This document shows, in pieces, positions 42,475 to 51,635 of a stretch of DNA of 64,000 nucleotides. A program made the position numbers and the translations under genes. The notes under the pieces are model-generated. The model was not told where the DNA came from. It worked only from the letters and a program-made list of their open reading frames with translations, and made no database searches. How positions within the stretch are numbered: the first letter of the stretch is position 1; each line of letters begins with the position of its first letter. The DNA is from Dehalococcoidia bacterium (lineage in GTDB: Bacteria > Chloroflexota > Dehalococcoidia > Tepidiformales > Tepidiformaceae), in the NCBI GenBank assembly GCA_020850615.1, contig JADZEI010000027.1:1-64000 (forward strand), read 5' to 3'.

Positions 42475-43184
42475 ACCCGGACGCGTTCCAGGGGTTCCCG
42501 GGCATCGCCAAGGGGACGGTGTTGCCGAACCTGTTCTTCGTGGCCGTGTTGCCGCGGATGCGCGAGCCCGGCGACCTCCTGGCGTTCCTCTGGGCGTCCC
42601 GGTTCGTACAGGACGTGCGCGGCGACGCCCGCTTCGTCTCGGCCGACGGCATCTGGGGCGACGGGGCAGCCCGGGCGTCGTTCGAGGCGTTCGGCGGCGG
42701 CCGGGCGGGGCTCGAACGCGGGCTGGGGCACTGCGTGGAGCTGGGCGCGCTAATCGGCGTGCGCCTGACCGGGCAGGGCAGCGACGAAGTGGTCTACTTC
42801 GTGAACAACCCCGCCTCCCGGCGAGCGGTGGCGCGCGCGCGTGCGGGCGAGGTGCGGCTGGCGCCTGGGGCGGCGGTCAGCCCCGTGGTGGTGGAAACGC
42901 GGCCGGGGATCTTCCGGCTGTACGAAGAGCACGTGGGCACGATCACGCCGCTGGTTGGGGAGCGGCTGCTCGCGGCGGTGGAGACGTACCCCGCGGAGTG
43001 GATCGAGCAAGCGTTCCGCGAGGCGGCGGAGCTGAACAAGCGGAACTGGCGATACATCGAGCGCATCCTGCAGAACTGGGCCCAGGAGGGCCGTGGCGAT
43101 GAAACGGCTGGAAGAGATTCTTTCGAAGAGAGGAAGCGCCGATACCTCGGCGGAGCTATCGGAGGGCGCCCCGCTGCCGGCTGA
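42471..43184 (+). CDS. DnaD-domain-like primosome protein
   Basis: GTG 42471 overlaps the dnaB stop; 237 residues. FQGFPGIAKGTVLPNLFFV begins a winged-helix-like N-terminal domain. The C-terminal part (YEEHVGTITPLVGERLLAAV, then EAAELNKRNWRYIERILQNW) has the DnaD hallmark of a helical bundle ending in NWRYIExILxxW. DnaD helps load the replicative helicase, which fits the neighbours. Confidence 0.85.
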   Translation: MNPDAFQGFPGIAKGTVLPNLFFVAVLPRMREPGDLLAFLWASRFVQDVRGDARFVSADGIWGDGAARASFEAFGGGRAGLERGLGHCVELGALIGVRLTGQGSDEVVYFVNNPASRRAVARARAGEVRLAPGAAVSPVVVETRPGIFRLYEEHVGTITPLVGERLLAAVETYPAEWIEQAFREAAELNKRNWRYIERILQNWAQEGRGDETAGRDSFEERKRRYLGGAIGGRPAAG

Positions 43185-44508
43185 GGACGACGGCGCGGTG
43201 TGCGCGCTCTGCGGCGGCGCCGGCTTCGTGCGGCGGCCCTACCCGCTGGACCATCCGCGGTTCGGCAAGGCAGAGCCGTGCGAGTGCGCGCTCACGGAGT
43301 CGGTCGACACGCGCCGGGCGCGCCTGGAGCGGCTGAGCAACCTCGGCGCGCTCAGCCGGTTCACCTTCGCGACGTTTTCGGACGAAGGGCGCGACCGCGC
43401 GAGCCACTGGTACGGGCGCGTGGCCGAGGCGGCGCGGACGTACGCGGCGGCGCCGGCTGGGTGGCTCGTCATAACGGGGCCCAGCGGGAGCGGGAAGACG
43501 CACCTGGCGGCGGCGATCGCGAACCGGCGCATCGAACGCGGGGACCCGGCGGTGTTCATGGTCGTGCCGGACCTGCTGGACCACCTGCGCGCGAGCTACG
43601 ACCCGGAGGAGGGCGACCTGAGCTTCGACCAGCTGTTCGAGCTCGTCCGGAACGCGCCCCTGCTCATCCTCGACGACATCGACGCCGCCAGTGGGACGCC
43701 CTGGGCGCGCGAGAAGCTGTTCCAGGTGGTGAACCACCGATACAACGGCGAGCTCCCGACGGTGTTTACCACGACGCAGGCGCCGAAAGCGCTCGACGAC
43801 CGGGTCGCGAGCCGGCTGACCGACGACCGGCTGACGCAGGCGATCGTGCTCGAAGGGCCGCATGCGGGCGGGTATCACCAGGTCGGCGGCCTGACGCGGG
43901 AGCGGCTCGCCGAGATGCAGTTCCGCGACTTCGACCTCGGCGGGGCCGGGCTGCGGCCGGAGGAGCGCCACTCGCTGGACGCGGCGTTCCGGTCGGCGAT
44001 GGCGTACGCGGACGCACCGAAGGGGTGGTTCGTGCTGCAGGGCGCGAACGGCTGTGGCAAGACGCACCTGGCTGCGGCGATCGCGAACCGGGCGCTGGGC
44101 CGGGGCATCGACGTGTTCTTCGCGGTCGTGCCGGACCTGTTGGACCACCTGCGGGCGTCGTTCGCGCCGGGCACGGAAGTGGCGTACGACGAGCTCTTCG
44201 AACAGGTGCGCAACGCGGGCCTGCTGATCCTCGATGACCTCGGCGCGCAGGCAACATCGCCGTGGGCACAGGAGAAGCTGTACCAGATCGTGAACTACCG
44301 CACCGTTGCAGGGATGCCGACGATCGTGACGACGGACCAGGGCGACGAGCAGCTCAACAAGGCGCACCCGCGGATCGTCGCGCGCATCCTGGACCCGAGC
44401 GCTGGCAGCGTGGTGCGGATCCTGGCGCCGCACTACCGGCTGGGGCGGTCGATGCCGGCGAACGCCGGCGCGCCACCGCGGCGGGCGGTGGGCCGGCGGC
44501 GGGAGTAG
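43099..44508 (+). CDS. Tandem DnaC/IstB-like AAA+ ATPase with zinc finger
   Basis: ATG 43099 with GGAGG nine bases upstream gives 469 residues (GTG 43093 is an alternative). A Cys4 site (Cys35, 38, 61, 63) is followed by two DnaC-type AAA+ domains: GPSGSGKTHLAAA (Lys133) with LLILDDIDAA, and GANGCGKTHLAAA (Lys321) with LLILDDLGAQ. Both retain Walker motifs and the PDLLDHLRAS segment, so it arose by internal duplication. It is probably the DnaB loader; it overlaps the end of the DnaD-like gene by ~85 bases. Confidence 0.85.
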   Translation: MKRLEEILSKRGSADTSAELSEGAPLPAEDDGAVCALCGGAGFVRRPYPLDHPRFGKAEPCECALTESVDTRRARLERLSNLGALSRFTFATFSDEGRDRASHWYGRVAEAARTYAAAPAGWLVITGPSGSGKTHLAAAIANRRIERGDPAVFMVVPDLLDHLRASYDPEEGDLSFDQLFELVRNAPLLILDDIDAASGTPWAREKLFQVVNHRYNGELPTVFTTTQAPKALDDRVASRLTDDRLTQAIVLEGPHAGGYHQVGGLTRERLAEMQFRDFDLGGAGLRPEERHSLDAAFRSAMAYADAPKGWFVLQGANGCGKTHLAAAIANRALGRGIDVFFAVVPDLLDHLRASFAPGTEVAYDELFEQVRNAGLLILDDLGAQATSPWAQEKLYQIVNYRTVAGMPTIVTTDQGDEQLNKAHPRIVARILDPSAGSVVRILAPHYRLGRSMPANAGAPPRRAVGRRRE

Positions 44509-44514
44509 CGCCGC

Positions 44515-45744
44515 TCAGGCGCGCCCGGCGACTTCGGCCATCGCTTCGCCGATGCGCTGGATACCTTCTTCGATGTCCTCCATCGCGACGTAGCTGAAGG
44601 CGAGGCGCAGGTGGTTCGTGGCCTGCCCATCGGCGAAGAACTGTGGGCCCTGCCCGACGACGACCTTGCGTTGCATCGCGGCGGCCGCGACGTCGGCAGA
44701 GGCCATGCCGGGGTGCAGCTTGAGCCAGAGGAAAAACCCGCCCTTCGGCGAGCGCCAGGTGCAGTGGGCGCCGCAGTACCGGGCGAGCGCGGACTCGACG
44801 CGTTCGAGCTTGCGGGCGTAGACGCCGCGGAGGTTCGCGATGTGGTGGTCGACGTCGCCGTTGCGCAGCATCTCGGCGATGACGCGGCCCTGGAAGACGG
44901 AGCTGCCCATGTCGTAGCGGACGGCCGCGAGGCGGCTGATCAGCGGCTCCGGGCCCATGACCCAGCCCATGCGCAAGCCCGTGGCGATGATCTTCGAGAA
45001 GCTCGAGACCTTGATCCCGTGGTCGCCGTGGCTGAGCGCGAAGAGCGAGGGCGGAGGGTTCTCCTGGAACCAGAGCTCCCCGTAGGCGTCGTCTTCGAGG
45101 ATGAAGGTGCGGTAGCGGTGAGCGAGCTCGACCATCTTCACGCGCCGGTCGAGGGGGAGGGTGATCCCCGCGGGGTTCTGGTGCGTGGGGATGCAGTAGA
45201 TGAACTTGGCCCGCTTGCCCTGGTCTTCGAGCTTCTGGAGCTCCGCTTCGAGCGCGTCCGTGCGCAGGCCATCTTCGTCCATCGGGATGGCGATCTGTTC
45301 GGCGCCGAAGGACCGAATGGTGCGCATGCTGCCCGGGAAGTTCGGGCTCTCGGTGAGGACGATGTCGCCGGGGTCGAGCAGGGTCTCGCAGACCATGCCG
45401 ATGCCGTGCGCCGAGCCGGACGAGATGATGACCTGCCCGACCGCGACGGGGACGCCTTCGATCTCGGAGGAGCGCGTCGCGATCTCCTGGCGGAGGGGCA
45501 TCGTGCCGAAGGTGCCGGCGTACTCGAGCGCTTCCTTCTGCTCGCGGTCGATGACTACGCGGGCCGCCTTGAGGATCTGCTCGCCGGGGAGGGAGGGGAT
45601 GTCGGGGAGGCCGCCGGCGAAGGAGATGATGGGCCCGGCATCGGGGCGGGCAGCGGCCCAGACGCTCGGGCCGAGGATCTTCGCGCGGTAGGAGACGACC
45701 TCCTCGAGCGTCTCGGCGTTCCAGTAGGGGAGCTGTTCGGCCAT
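44515..45744 (-). CDS. PLP-dependent aminotransferase (class I/II, LysN-like)
   Basis: ATG 45744 with GGAGG five bases upstream gives 409 residues. Lys251 in SSFSKIIATGLRMGW binds PLP; the PTHQNPAG, LEDDAYGEL and GGFFLWLKL blocks are typical of the 2-aminoadipate/KAT-II-like branch without the MocR DNA-binding domain. It transfers amino groups between an amino acid and 2-oxoglutarate; substrate uncertain. It is divergent from the MarR gene. Confidence 0.88.
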   Translation of the reverse strand: MAEQLPYWNAETLEEVVSYRAKILGPSVWAAARPDAGPIISFAGGLPDIPSLPGEQILKAARVVIDREQKEALEYAGTFGTMPLRQEIATRSSEIEGVPVAVGQVIISSGSAHGIGMVCETLLDPGDIVLTESPNFPGSMRTIRSFGAEQIAIPMDEDGLRTDALEAELQKLEDQGKRAKFIYCIPTHQNPAGITLPLDRRVKMVELAHRYRTFILEDDAYGELWFQENPPPSLFALSHGDHGIKVSSFSKIIATGLRMGWVMGPEPLISRLAAVRYDMGSSVFQGRVIAEMLRNGDVDHHIANLRGVYARKLERVESALARYCGAHCTWRSPKGGFFLWLKLHPGMASADVAAAAMQRKVVVGQGPQFFADGQATNHLRLAFSYVAMEDIEEGIQRIGEAMAEVAGRA

Positions 45745-45875
45745 TCGACCCTCCAATCGCTTCAGGAGAGCGTACATGGGCGACGGTGCCGCCGCACGGG
45801 CCGCGACCGCGCGAATACCAGTGACACGAGTAGTACGGGGGATGCTAGTATTCAGCCCGCGAGAGTATCTGAGCT

Positions 45876-46382
45876 ATGCAACGAACCGATGTGCCTTCCC
45901 CCATCCTGTCGACGCCGCGCCGGAAGTCCGGGTCCGGCGTCGAGGCGCTGACCTTCCAGGTGCGCGTGGCGAGCGCGTACTCGGTGCTCGTGAGCCAGGC
46001 GATCGCCGCGCGCGTGGGCATCCATAGCAGCGACATGGAGACGCTCGACCTGCTGCTGACGCACGGCCCCATGACCGCGGGCAAGCTCGCGGAGCTCACC
46101 GGGCTGACCACGGGCGCGATCACGCGGCTGGTCGACCGGCTGCTCGCGGAGGACCTCGTCAGCCGCCAGGAGGACCCGCACGACCGACGGCGGGTGATCA
46201 TCGCCGCGAACGAGGCGGAGTGCGACGCCCGCGCCGGGCGCTATTACGCCGGGCTCGCGGAGGCGGCGGAGAAGGCGTGGTCCGAGTTCACCCCGGAGGA
46301 GCTCGACGCCGCCGTGCGGGTGCTGCAGCGGAGCAACGAGCTCGTGCTGACGTTCCTCCACCAGCTCAAGACCCAGCCCTGA
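45876..46382 (+). CDS. MarR-family transcriptional regulator
   Basis: The 168-residue protein has a MarR winged helix (TAGKLAELTGLTTGAITRLV, then the wing SRQEDPHDRRRVI). The first 25 residues are a disordered Pro/Ser leader. It is divergent from the aminotransferase across 131 bases that contain TAGTAT and repeated TAGTA elements, likely sites for its control. The inducer is unknown. Confidence 0.88.
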   Translation: MQRTDVPSPILSTPRRKSGSGVEALTFQVRVASAYSVLVSQAIAARVGIHSSDMETLDLLLTHGPMTAGKLAELTGLTTGAITRLVDRLLAEDLVSRQEDPHDRRRVIIAANEAECDARAGRYYAGLAEAAEKAWSEFTPEELDAAVRVLQRSNELVLTFLHQLKTQP

Positions 46383-46397
46383 TGCGGCTCCGGCCCC

Positions 46398-47810
46398 TCA
46401 GCGGGCGGCGATAGGCTCCGGTTCGCTCCAGAAGGCGCCGTTGGGTGCTCCGTTCCGGCCGGGCCGGCGCGGGCCGCGAAGGAGGATGTCGAGCACCTCG
46501 CTCCACTGGCTGGCGAACGTCAAGGGCGCGCCAAGCCGCGTCTCGAGCTCATCGATCGTCATGGAATCGAGGAAGTGGCGGCCGAAGTAGTCCAGGCTGG
46601 GGCGGGGGAGGACGAAGCAGTCCGGGCGCATGCCCGCGAGGGCGCTCGCGTAGTCGCCGCCGCAGAGCAGGCCGCTGACGTTCACGCGCTCGCCGAAGAT
46701 GGTGTTGGTCACCGGAACGACATCGATGCGGGCGCCGGTCAGGGCGGCGAGCTCGGCCGCGACCTCCCGCAGCCGCCCGCCGATCAGGGCCCCGCAGGCG
46801 ACGGTGATGTGGCGGCCGGCGAGGGCGCCGGGCGGGAGCTTCGCGATGCGGCGCTTCGTGCGCTTCACGTCTTCGAGCATGGTGCGGACCATGCCGATGC
46901 CGTTTTCGTACTGGGGGTAGCCGTCGTACCAGCTGGCCGGGGGCACCTCGGCGCCGGCGGTGACGTAGTACTCGTCGCTGCACTGGGCGATGGTCGCCCC
47001 GTGCTGCTTGCGGAGCTCGCGCTGGAGGCGGGTCAGCTGTTCGACGATGCCGCGGGCGTATTCGGCGTTGGGCCGGACGATCTCGATGCCGTCGCGTTCA
47101 AGCGACCAGTCCTCGAGCTTCGGGCTCGCGCCCACGGGCACCACGGACACGGTCTGGACTGTGGGGTAGAGCGCAGCCAGGTCGCGGATCGAGCGGTCGA
47201 GGTGCTCGCCGTCGTTCACGCCGGGGCAGAGCACGATCTGGGTGTGCGCGCGCAGGCCGAGCTCGCCGAGGCGGCGGAGCTGCTCGATGACGTCGGGTGC
47301 GGTCGGGTTCGCGAGCATGTGGCGGCGCAGGTCGAGCTCGGTGGCGTGGACCGAGACGTTCAGCGGGCTGAGGCGCTGCTCGGCGAGGCGCGTCCAGTCC
47401 TCCTCGGTGAGGTTCGTCAGGGTGACGAAGTTGCCGTGGAGGAAGCTCAGCCGGTAGTCATCGTCCTTCATGTAGAGCGTCTTCCGCATACCTTTCGGGA
47501 GGCCCTTGAGGAAGCAGAAGAAGCAGTTGTTGTTGCAGAGAATGACGTCGTCCCACGTGGGCCGTTCGAATTCGAGCCCGAGGTCCTCATCGATGTCTTT
47601 TTCGAACAGGAGCAGTTCGTCGAGCCCGTTGCCCTTGCGGATGTGGACCTCGACCTCGGGTTCGGCCTGGTAGAACTGAAGATCGACGACGTCGCGGAGC
47701 GCGCGGCCATCAACGGAGACGAGCAGGTCGCCGGGCTCGATGCCCGCTTCTTCGGCCAGCGAGCCCGGGCGGACGCCGGAGATGAGCGCGGGTTGCGGTG
47801 CGCGGCTCAC
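46398..47810 (-). CDS. DUF512 radical-SAM-like protein with PDZ domain
   Basis: GTG 47810 overlaps the ispH stop (GTGA), giving 470 residues. A PDZ-like domain (GVRPGSLAEEAGIEPGDLLV) is followed by a cluster-binding segment ILCNNNCFFCFLKGLPKGMR with a CxxxCxxC-type motif and the DUF512 domain (IAQCSDEYYVTAGAEVP). Members are predicted radical SAM enzymes of unknown reaction, common near der/ispH/plsC-type genes in Gram-positive-like genomes. Confidence 0.88.
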   Translation of the reverse strand: MSRAPQPALISGVRPGSLAEEAGIEPGDLLVSVDGRALRDVVDLQFYQAEPEVEVHIRKGNGLDELLLFEKDIDEDLGLEFERPTWDDVILCNNNCFFCFLKGLPKGMRKTLYMKDDDYRLSFLHGNFVTLTNLTEEDWTRLAEQRLSPLNVSVHATELDLRRHMLANPTAPDVIEQLRRLGELGLRAHTQIVLCPGVNDGEHLDRSIRDLAALYPTVQTVSVVPVGASPKLEDWSLERDGIEIVRPNAEYARGIVEQLTRLQRELRKQHGATIAQCSDEYYVTAGAEVPPASWYDGYPQYENGIGMVRTMLEDVKRTKRRIAKLPPGALAGRHITVACGALIGGRLREVAAELAALTGARIDVVPVTNTIFGERVNVSGLLCGGDYASALAGMRPDCFVLPRPSLDYFGRHFLDSMTIDELETRLGAPLTFASQWSEVLDILLRGPRRPGRNGAPNGAFWSEPEPIAAR

Positions 47811-48736
47811 GCGGGGACGAGCTCGTGGATGCGGCCTTCGACCTCGTCGATCGAGTAGTCCGGGGTCGATGCACCGGCGGTGAGCCCCACGCGCTCGACG
47901 CCGGCGAACCACTCGGCCCGGAGCTCACCGGGGCCTTCGATGTGGTAGGCGCGGGTGCCCTGCTCTTCGCACACTTCCTTCAGGTGGCGGGTGTTCGCGC
48001 TCTTGCGGCCGCCGACGACGACCATGACGTCGACCTGGCGGGCAAGGAGCGCGGCCGCTTCCTGCTGGCCGGTGGTAGCGTGGCAGAGCGTGTTTACGAT
48101 GTGCATTTCGAAGTTGCGGTCGCGCTGGAGGAGCATGAGGTTCGCCACGAACTTGGCGAAGTCCTCCATCTTGTGCGTGGTTTGGACCATCACGCCGATC
48201 TTGCTCGGGAAGCCGCCGGGGAAGCTGTCCATGAAGTCGCGCAGGTGGTCGAGCTCCGGGCTGGAGACGATGGACGCGTGGGAGACGCCCTCCTTGTCGA
48301 GCGTCCAGCCCATGATGCCGCGGACCTCCTTGTGGCCGGGGTCGCCGAAGATGACGACGTGCCAGCCTTCGCGGACGAACTTGGAGCCGTAGCGCTGCGC
48401 CCGGGTGACGATGGGGCAGGTGGTGTCGACGATGTCGAGCCCGGAGCGTTCGAGCTCGGAGAGGACGCGCTGGCCGACGCCGTGCGCCGTGATCGCGACG
48501 CGGCCCCGCTGGACGCGCTCGGCGGTGGCCCGGCCGATGTCGCCGTCGACCTCGTCGGGGCCGGGGAGCTGGCGGACGCCGCCGGCTTCGAGCGAACGCA
48601 CGACGTGCGGGTTGTGGACGATTTCGCCGACGCTGTAGACCGGCGAATCGGGGGTGGCTTCGGCTTCCATAATCTGCACGGCGCGCCGGACGCCCATGCA
48701 GAACCCCATTTCAGCTGCTCGTAGGACCTGGACCAT
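47807..48736 (-). CDS. ispH: 4-hydroxy-3-methylbut-2-enyl diphosphate reductase
   Basis: The 309-residue enzyme catalyses the last MEP-pathway step, making IPP and DMAPP. Cys13 (GFCMGV), Cys107 (DTTCPIV) and Cys218 (NTLCHATTGQ) bind the 4Fe-4S cluster. It overlaps the cmk-plsC gene by 26 bases and the DUF512 gene by four. Confidence 0.95.
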   Translation of the reverse strand: MVQVLRAAEMGFCMGVRRAVQIMEAEATPDSPVYSVGEIVHNPHVVRSLEAGGVRQLPGPDEVDGDIGRATAERVQRGRVAITAHGVGQRVLSELERSGLDIVDTTCPIVTRAQRYGSKFVREGWHVVIFGDPGHKEVRGIMGWTLDKEGVSHASIVSSPELDHLRDFMDSFPGGFPSKIGVMVQTTHKMEDFAKFVANLMLLQRDRNFEMHIVNTLCHATTGQQEAAALLARQVDVMVVVGGRKSANTRHLKEVCEEQGTRAYHIEGPGELRAEWFAGVERVGLTAGASTPDYSIDEVEGRIHELVPA

Positions 48737-50186
48737 CGGATCCAGTATAGGCAGGCCGGTAATCCGGGGGTAACAGGGCGGCGATGGCCTCGGTAATCCG
48801 GGTGGTGAGTTCGCTCACCTGCTGCTCGGTGGGCCGCTTTACTTTCGGCACCGGGATGGGCTCGCCGATGCGGATCTCGACCTTCGGCTTGCGCAGCACC
48901 ACGAGCGGGTTGCGGAGCTGCTCGGTGCCGACGATCGAGCAGGGCAGGACGGTGGCGCCGGCGCGGAGCGCGATCATCGCCGTGCCGGGGTGCGTCGGGC
49001 CCATGCGGCCGGTGCGGCTGCGGTGGCCCTCGGGGAACATGCCGATGACGCCACCGCGCCTCAGGATCCGTTCTGCGGTGAGCATCGCGCCCAGGTCGGA
49101 TTCGAAGCGGCGGACCGGGAAGGCGCCGTAGAGCCTGGGGAAGATGCCGAACGGCATGCGGAAGAGCTCGACCTTCGCCATGAAGTGGATGCGGCGGCGG
49201 GCCACGCCCGAGGCGAGGATCGGCGGGTCGGCGTTGTTCAGGTGGTTCGAAACGACGATCAGCGCGCCTGTGCGCGGGACGTTCTCGCGGCCCTCGGCCT
49301 TCCAGCGGCCGACCACCCAGAGGACGGCGCGCAGGACGTGGACGCAGAGCCAGTAAAACGGGCGGTACACCGTCTCGAGGCGCATGCGCGACCGGACCGG
49401 CGCGAGGCGGCGCTTCGCCGCAGCCGCCGCACGGGTGCGGGCGGTGCGCAGGCGCGACGGCTTCCGCGGCTGCGGTCCTGATGTGGTGACCACGTCGCCC
49501 GGTGTCGCGGGGGCGGCGGCGAAGCGTCGGACCTCCGCAAAGACGCGCGCGATTACATCCTCGAGGGCCATGTGCGTGGTATCGATGACGACGGCGCCCG
49601 GCGCGGCCTGGAGCGGCGCGACCGTGCGCTTGCTGTCCTCCTCGTCGCGGCGGGTGATGTTGCCGAGGGCGCGTTCATCGGTGGACTCGCCGGCCTGGCG
49701 CTGACGGCGGACCGCGCGCTCGTGCTCGTCGGCGTCGAGGTAGAGCTTGAGCGGCGCATCGGGAAGGACGACGGTGCCGATGTCCCGCCCGGCGAGGACG
49801 GCGAGGCCGTCCGCGGCGATGGTGCGCTGGCGGGCAACCATGACCTCGCGGACGGCCGGGACCTTGCTGAACCCGCTGACGGCGTCCTCGACGTGGGGTT
49901 CGCGCAGCTCCGCGGTGACGTCTTCGTCGCCGAGGAAGACGCGGGTGGCGTGCGTTGCTTCGACGCGGAGCGGGGCGGCGGCAGCGAGCGCGGAACAGGC
50001 GTCCGGGTCGTCGGGCTTCACGCCCGCGCGGAGCGCCGCGAGCGCGAAGGCGCGGTACATCAGCCCCGTATCGAGGAAGCGGTAGCCGAACTCGCGGGCG
50101 AGGGCTTCGCCGACGCTGGATTTGCCCGAGGCGGCGGGCCCGTCGATGGCGATGGGGCGCGGCAGCCGGTCCGTGTCATCTCGCAT
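48711..50186 (-). CDS. cmk-plsC: Cytidylate kinase / 1-acylglycerol-3-phosphate acyltransferase fusion
   Basis: The 491-residue bifunctional protein has an N-terminal cytidylate kinase (IDGPAASGKSS, Lys22; NITRRDEEDSKR) and, after a basic linker (about 235-265), a PlsC acyltransferase with NHLNNADP (His315) and FPEGHRSRTG. The kinase phosphorylates CMP/dCMP; the acyltransferase makes phosphatidic acid. The fusion or adjacency is known in several Chloroflexota and Firmicutes. It is coupled to ispH. Confidence 0.93.
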   Translation of the reverse strand: MRDDTDRLPRPIAIDGPAASGKSSVGEALAREFGYRFLDTGLMYRAFALAALRAGVKPDDPDACSALAAAAPLRVEATHATRVFLGDEDVTAELREPHVEDAVSGFSKVPAVREVMVARQRTIAADGLAVLAGRDIGTVVLPDAPLKLYLDADEHERAVRRQRQAGESTDERALGNITRRDEEDSKRTVAPLQAAPGAVVIDTTHMALEDVIARVFAEVRRFAAAPATPGDVVTTSGPQPRKPSRLRTARTRAAAAAKRRLAPVRSRMRLETVYRPFYWLCVHVLRAVLWVVGRWKAEGRENVPRTGALIVVSNHLNNADPPILASGVARRRIHFMAKVELFRMPFGIFPRLYGAFPVRRFESDLGAMLTAERILRRGGVIGMFPEGHRSRTGRMGPTHPGTAMIALRAGATVLPCSIVGTEQLRNPLVVLRKPKVEIRIGEPIPVPKVKRPTEQQVSELTTRITEAIAALLPPDYRPAYTGSDGPGPTSS

Positions 50187-50219
50187 GGAGGCTCATCGTA
50201 GTGGATCGGCGGCAAGGCA

Positions 50220-51635
50220 CTATCGCGGGCGGCGGGGCGACTGGCGGGCTGTGCCTTTGCCCGGGCCGGCGCCGCGTGGGGGGCCGCCCGGGCCCTTCGC
50301 CGGGCCGCCCGGGCGGGAGCCGCGCGACTGACTACCGGCCGGGCCGCGGTTCGATCCGGGGCCGGAGGGCCGTCCCCGGGCGGGGCCGGCAGTGGGGCCG
50401 GATGGGAGCCGCGAACCTCCCCGGCGCGGGCCACCGGATGCCGGGGCTGGGCCGGAGGCGCGGGAATCGCCGCGCGCGGGGCCCCCGGGGCCGCGCGCCG
50501 GGCCACCGGGCCCACGGGACGGTCGAGCGGGCCCGCGGCCTTCGCCTGCGGCGGGGTCGGCGGCCCGGCGTGGCCCTTTGGCGCCGGGGCGGCCCGGGCC
50601 GCCGGGTTTCGCGGGGGTGGTGAAGTCGCGGGGTGGTGCCACGCGGCTGCGCGGAGCTCCGCCGCGTGGCGCGGCGGCACCGCTGGTGCCGGTAGCCCGC
50701 GGCGCGGGTGCTCCGGCCGCCGGTTTTGCGCGCCGGGGAGCGGGCTCGTCCTGTGGTGCCTTCGCTGTGGCTGCCCGGCTGCCGGGCCTGGGGGCTGTAG
50801 CCCGGGCAGGCGCACCGCGAGGCGGCGTGGGCTTGAACTTCTTCGATCCGGGCGGGCGTTCGGGCTCGCGCGCGGCGCGTTCGCGGGCGACGGTGACCGT
50901 GGCGTAGAGCGCGTGCACCTCCTCGGCGGTCAGCTCGCGGAAGGAGCCGGTGCTCATGCCGCCGATGTGGAGCGGGCCCACGCGGATCCGGCGGAGGAGC
51001 CGCACCTGCCGGCCGAGGGCGGTCATCATGCGGCGGATCTCGCGGTTCTTGCCCTCGGCGAGGGTGAGCAGCAGCCAGGCACCGGCATCCGGGAGCTCCT
51101 CGCCGGGGCCGGTGGCCGGCGGTGTGGCGGGGTGGGCCGAGAGCGCGCGCAGCCGGTCGCCGTCGGATTCGAGGCCGCGGACGAGGCGCTGCAGGTCGGC
51201 GCGCGAAAGCGGCGCGTCGAGCGCGACGAGGTACTCCTTCTCGACCTGGTAGCGCGGGTGGGTCAGGAGGTCGGTGAGGTGGCCGTCGTTCGTGACGAGG
51301 AGGAGACCCTCGGAGTCCATGTCGAGCCGGCCGACCGGGTGCAGCTGGATGTCGCCGATTGCGACGAGGTCGAGCACGGTCGGGCGGCCCTGGTCGTCGC
51401 TGGCGGTGGTGACGAAGCCGGCGGGCTTGTTCAGGGCGAAATAGCGGTACCGCTCGAGGCGCACCGGCACACCATCGACGGTGACCTCGTCGACATCGGG
51501 GTCCGCGCGGGCGCCGAGCTGGTCCTGGACGACGCCGTTCACGGCGACGTGGCCCCCGATAATCAGCTCTTCGGCTTTGCGGCGGGAGGACGCGCCCGCG
51601 TTCGAGAGGATCTTCTGCAGCCGTTCAATCGCCAC
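50220..51635 (-). CDS. rluB: RluB/RsuA-type pseudouridine synthase with long disordered tail
   Basis: GTG 51635 gives 471 residues; GTG 51647 is an alternative. An S4 RNA-binding domain (ERLQKILSNAGASSRRKAEE) precedes the catalytic domain with GRLDMDSEGLLL (Asp105). It modifies rRNA uridine. Residues ~260-471 are a Pro/Gly/Arg/Ala-rich tail with repeated RGG-like and GPGG units, almost certainly disordered and RNA-binding. The start overlaps the LTD gene's end. Confidence 0.9.
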   Translation of the reverse strand: MAIERLQKILSNAGASSRRKAEELIIGGHVAVNGVVQDQLGARADPDVDEVTVDGVPVRLERYRYFALNKPAGFVTTASDDQGRPTVLDLVAIGDIQLHPVGRLDMDSEGLLLVTNDGHLTDLLTHPRYQVEKEYLVALDAPLSRADLQRLVRGLESDGDRLRALSAHPATPPATGPGEELPDAGAWLLLTLAEGKNREIRRMMTALGRQVRLLRRIRVGPLHIGGMSTGSFRELTAEEVHALYATVTVARERAAREPERPPGSKKFKPTPPRGAPARATAPRPGSRAATAKAPQDEPAPRRAKPAAGAPAPRATGTSGAAAPRGGAPRSRVAPPRDFTTPAKPGGPGRPGAKGPRRAADPAAGEGRGPARPSRGPGGPARGPGGPARGDSRASGPAPASGGPRRGGSRLPSGPTAGPARGRPSGPGSNRGPAGSQSRGSRPGGPAKGPGGPPRGAGPGKGTARQSPRRPR

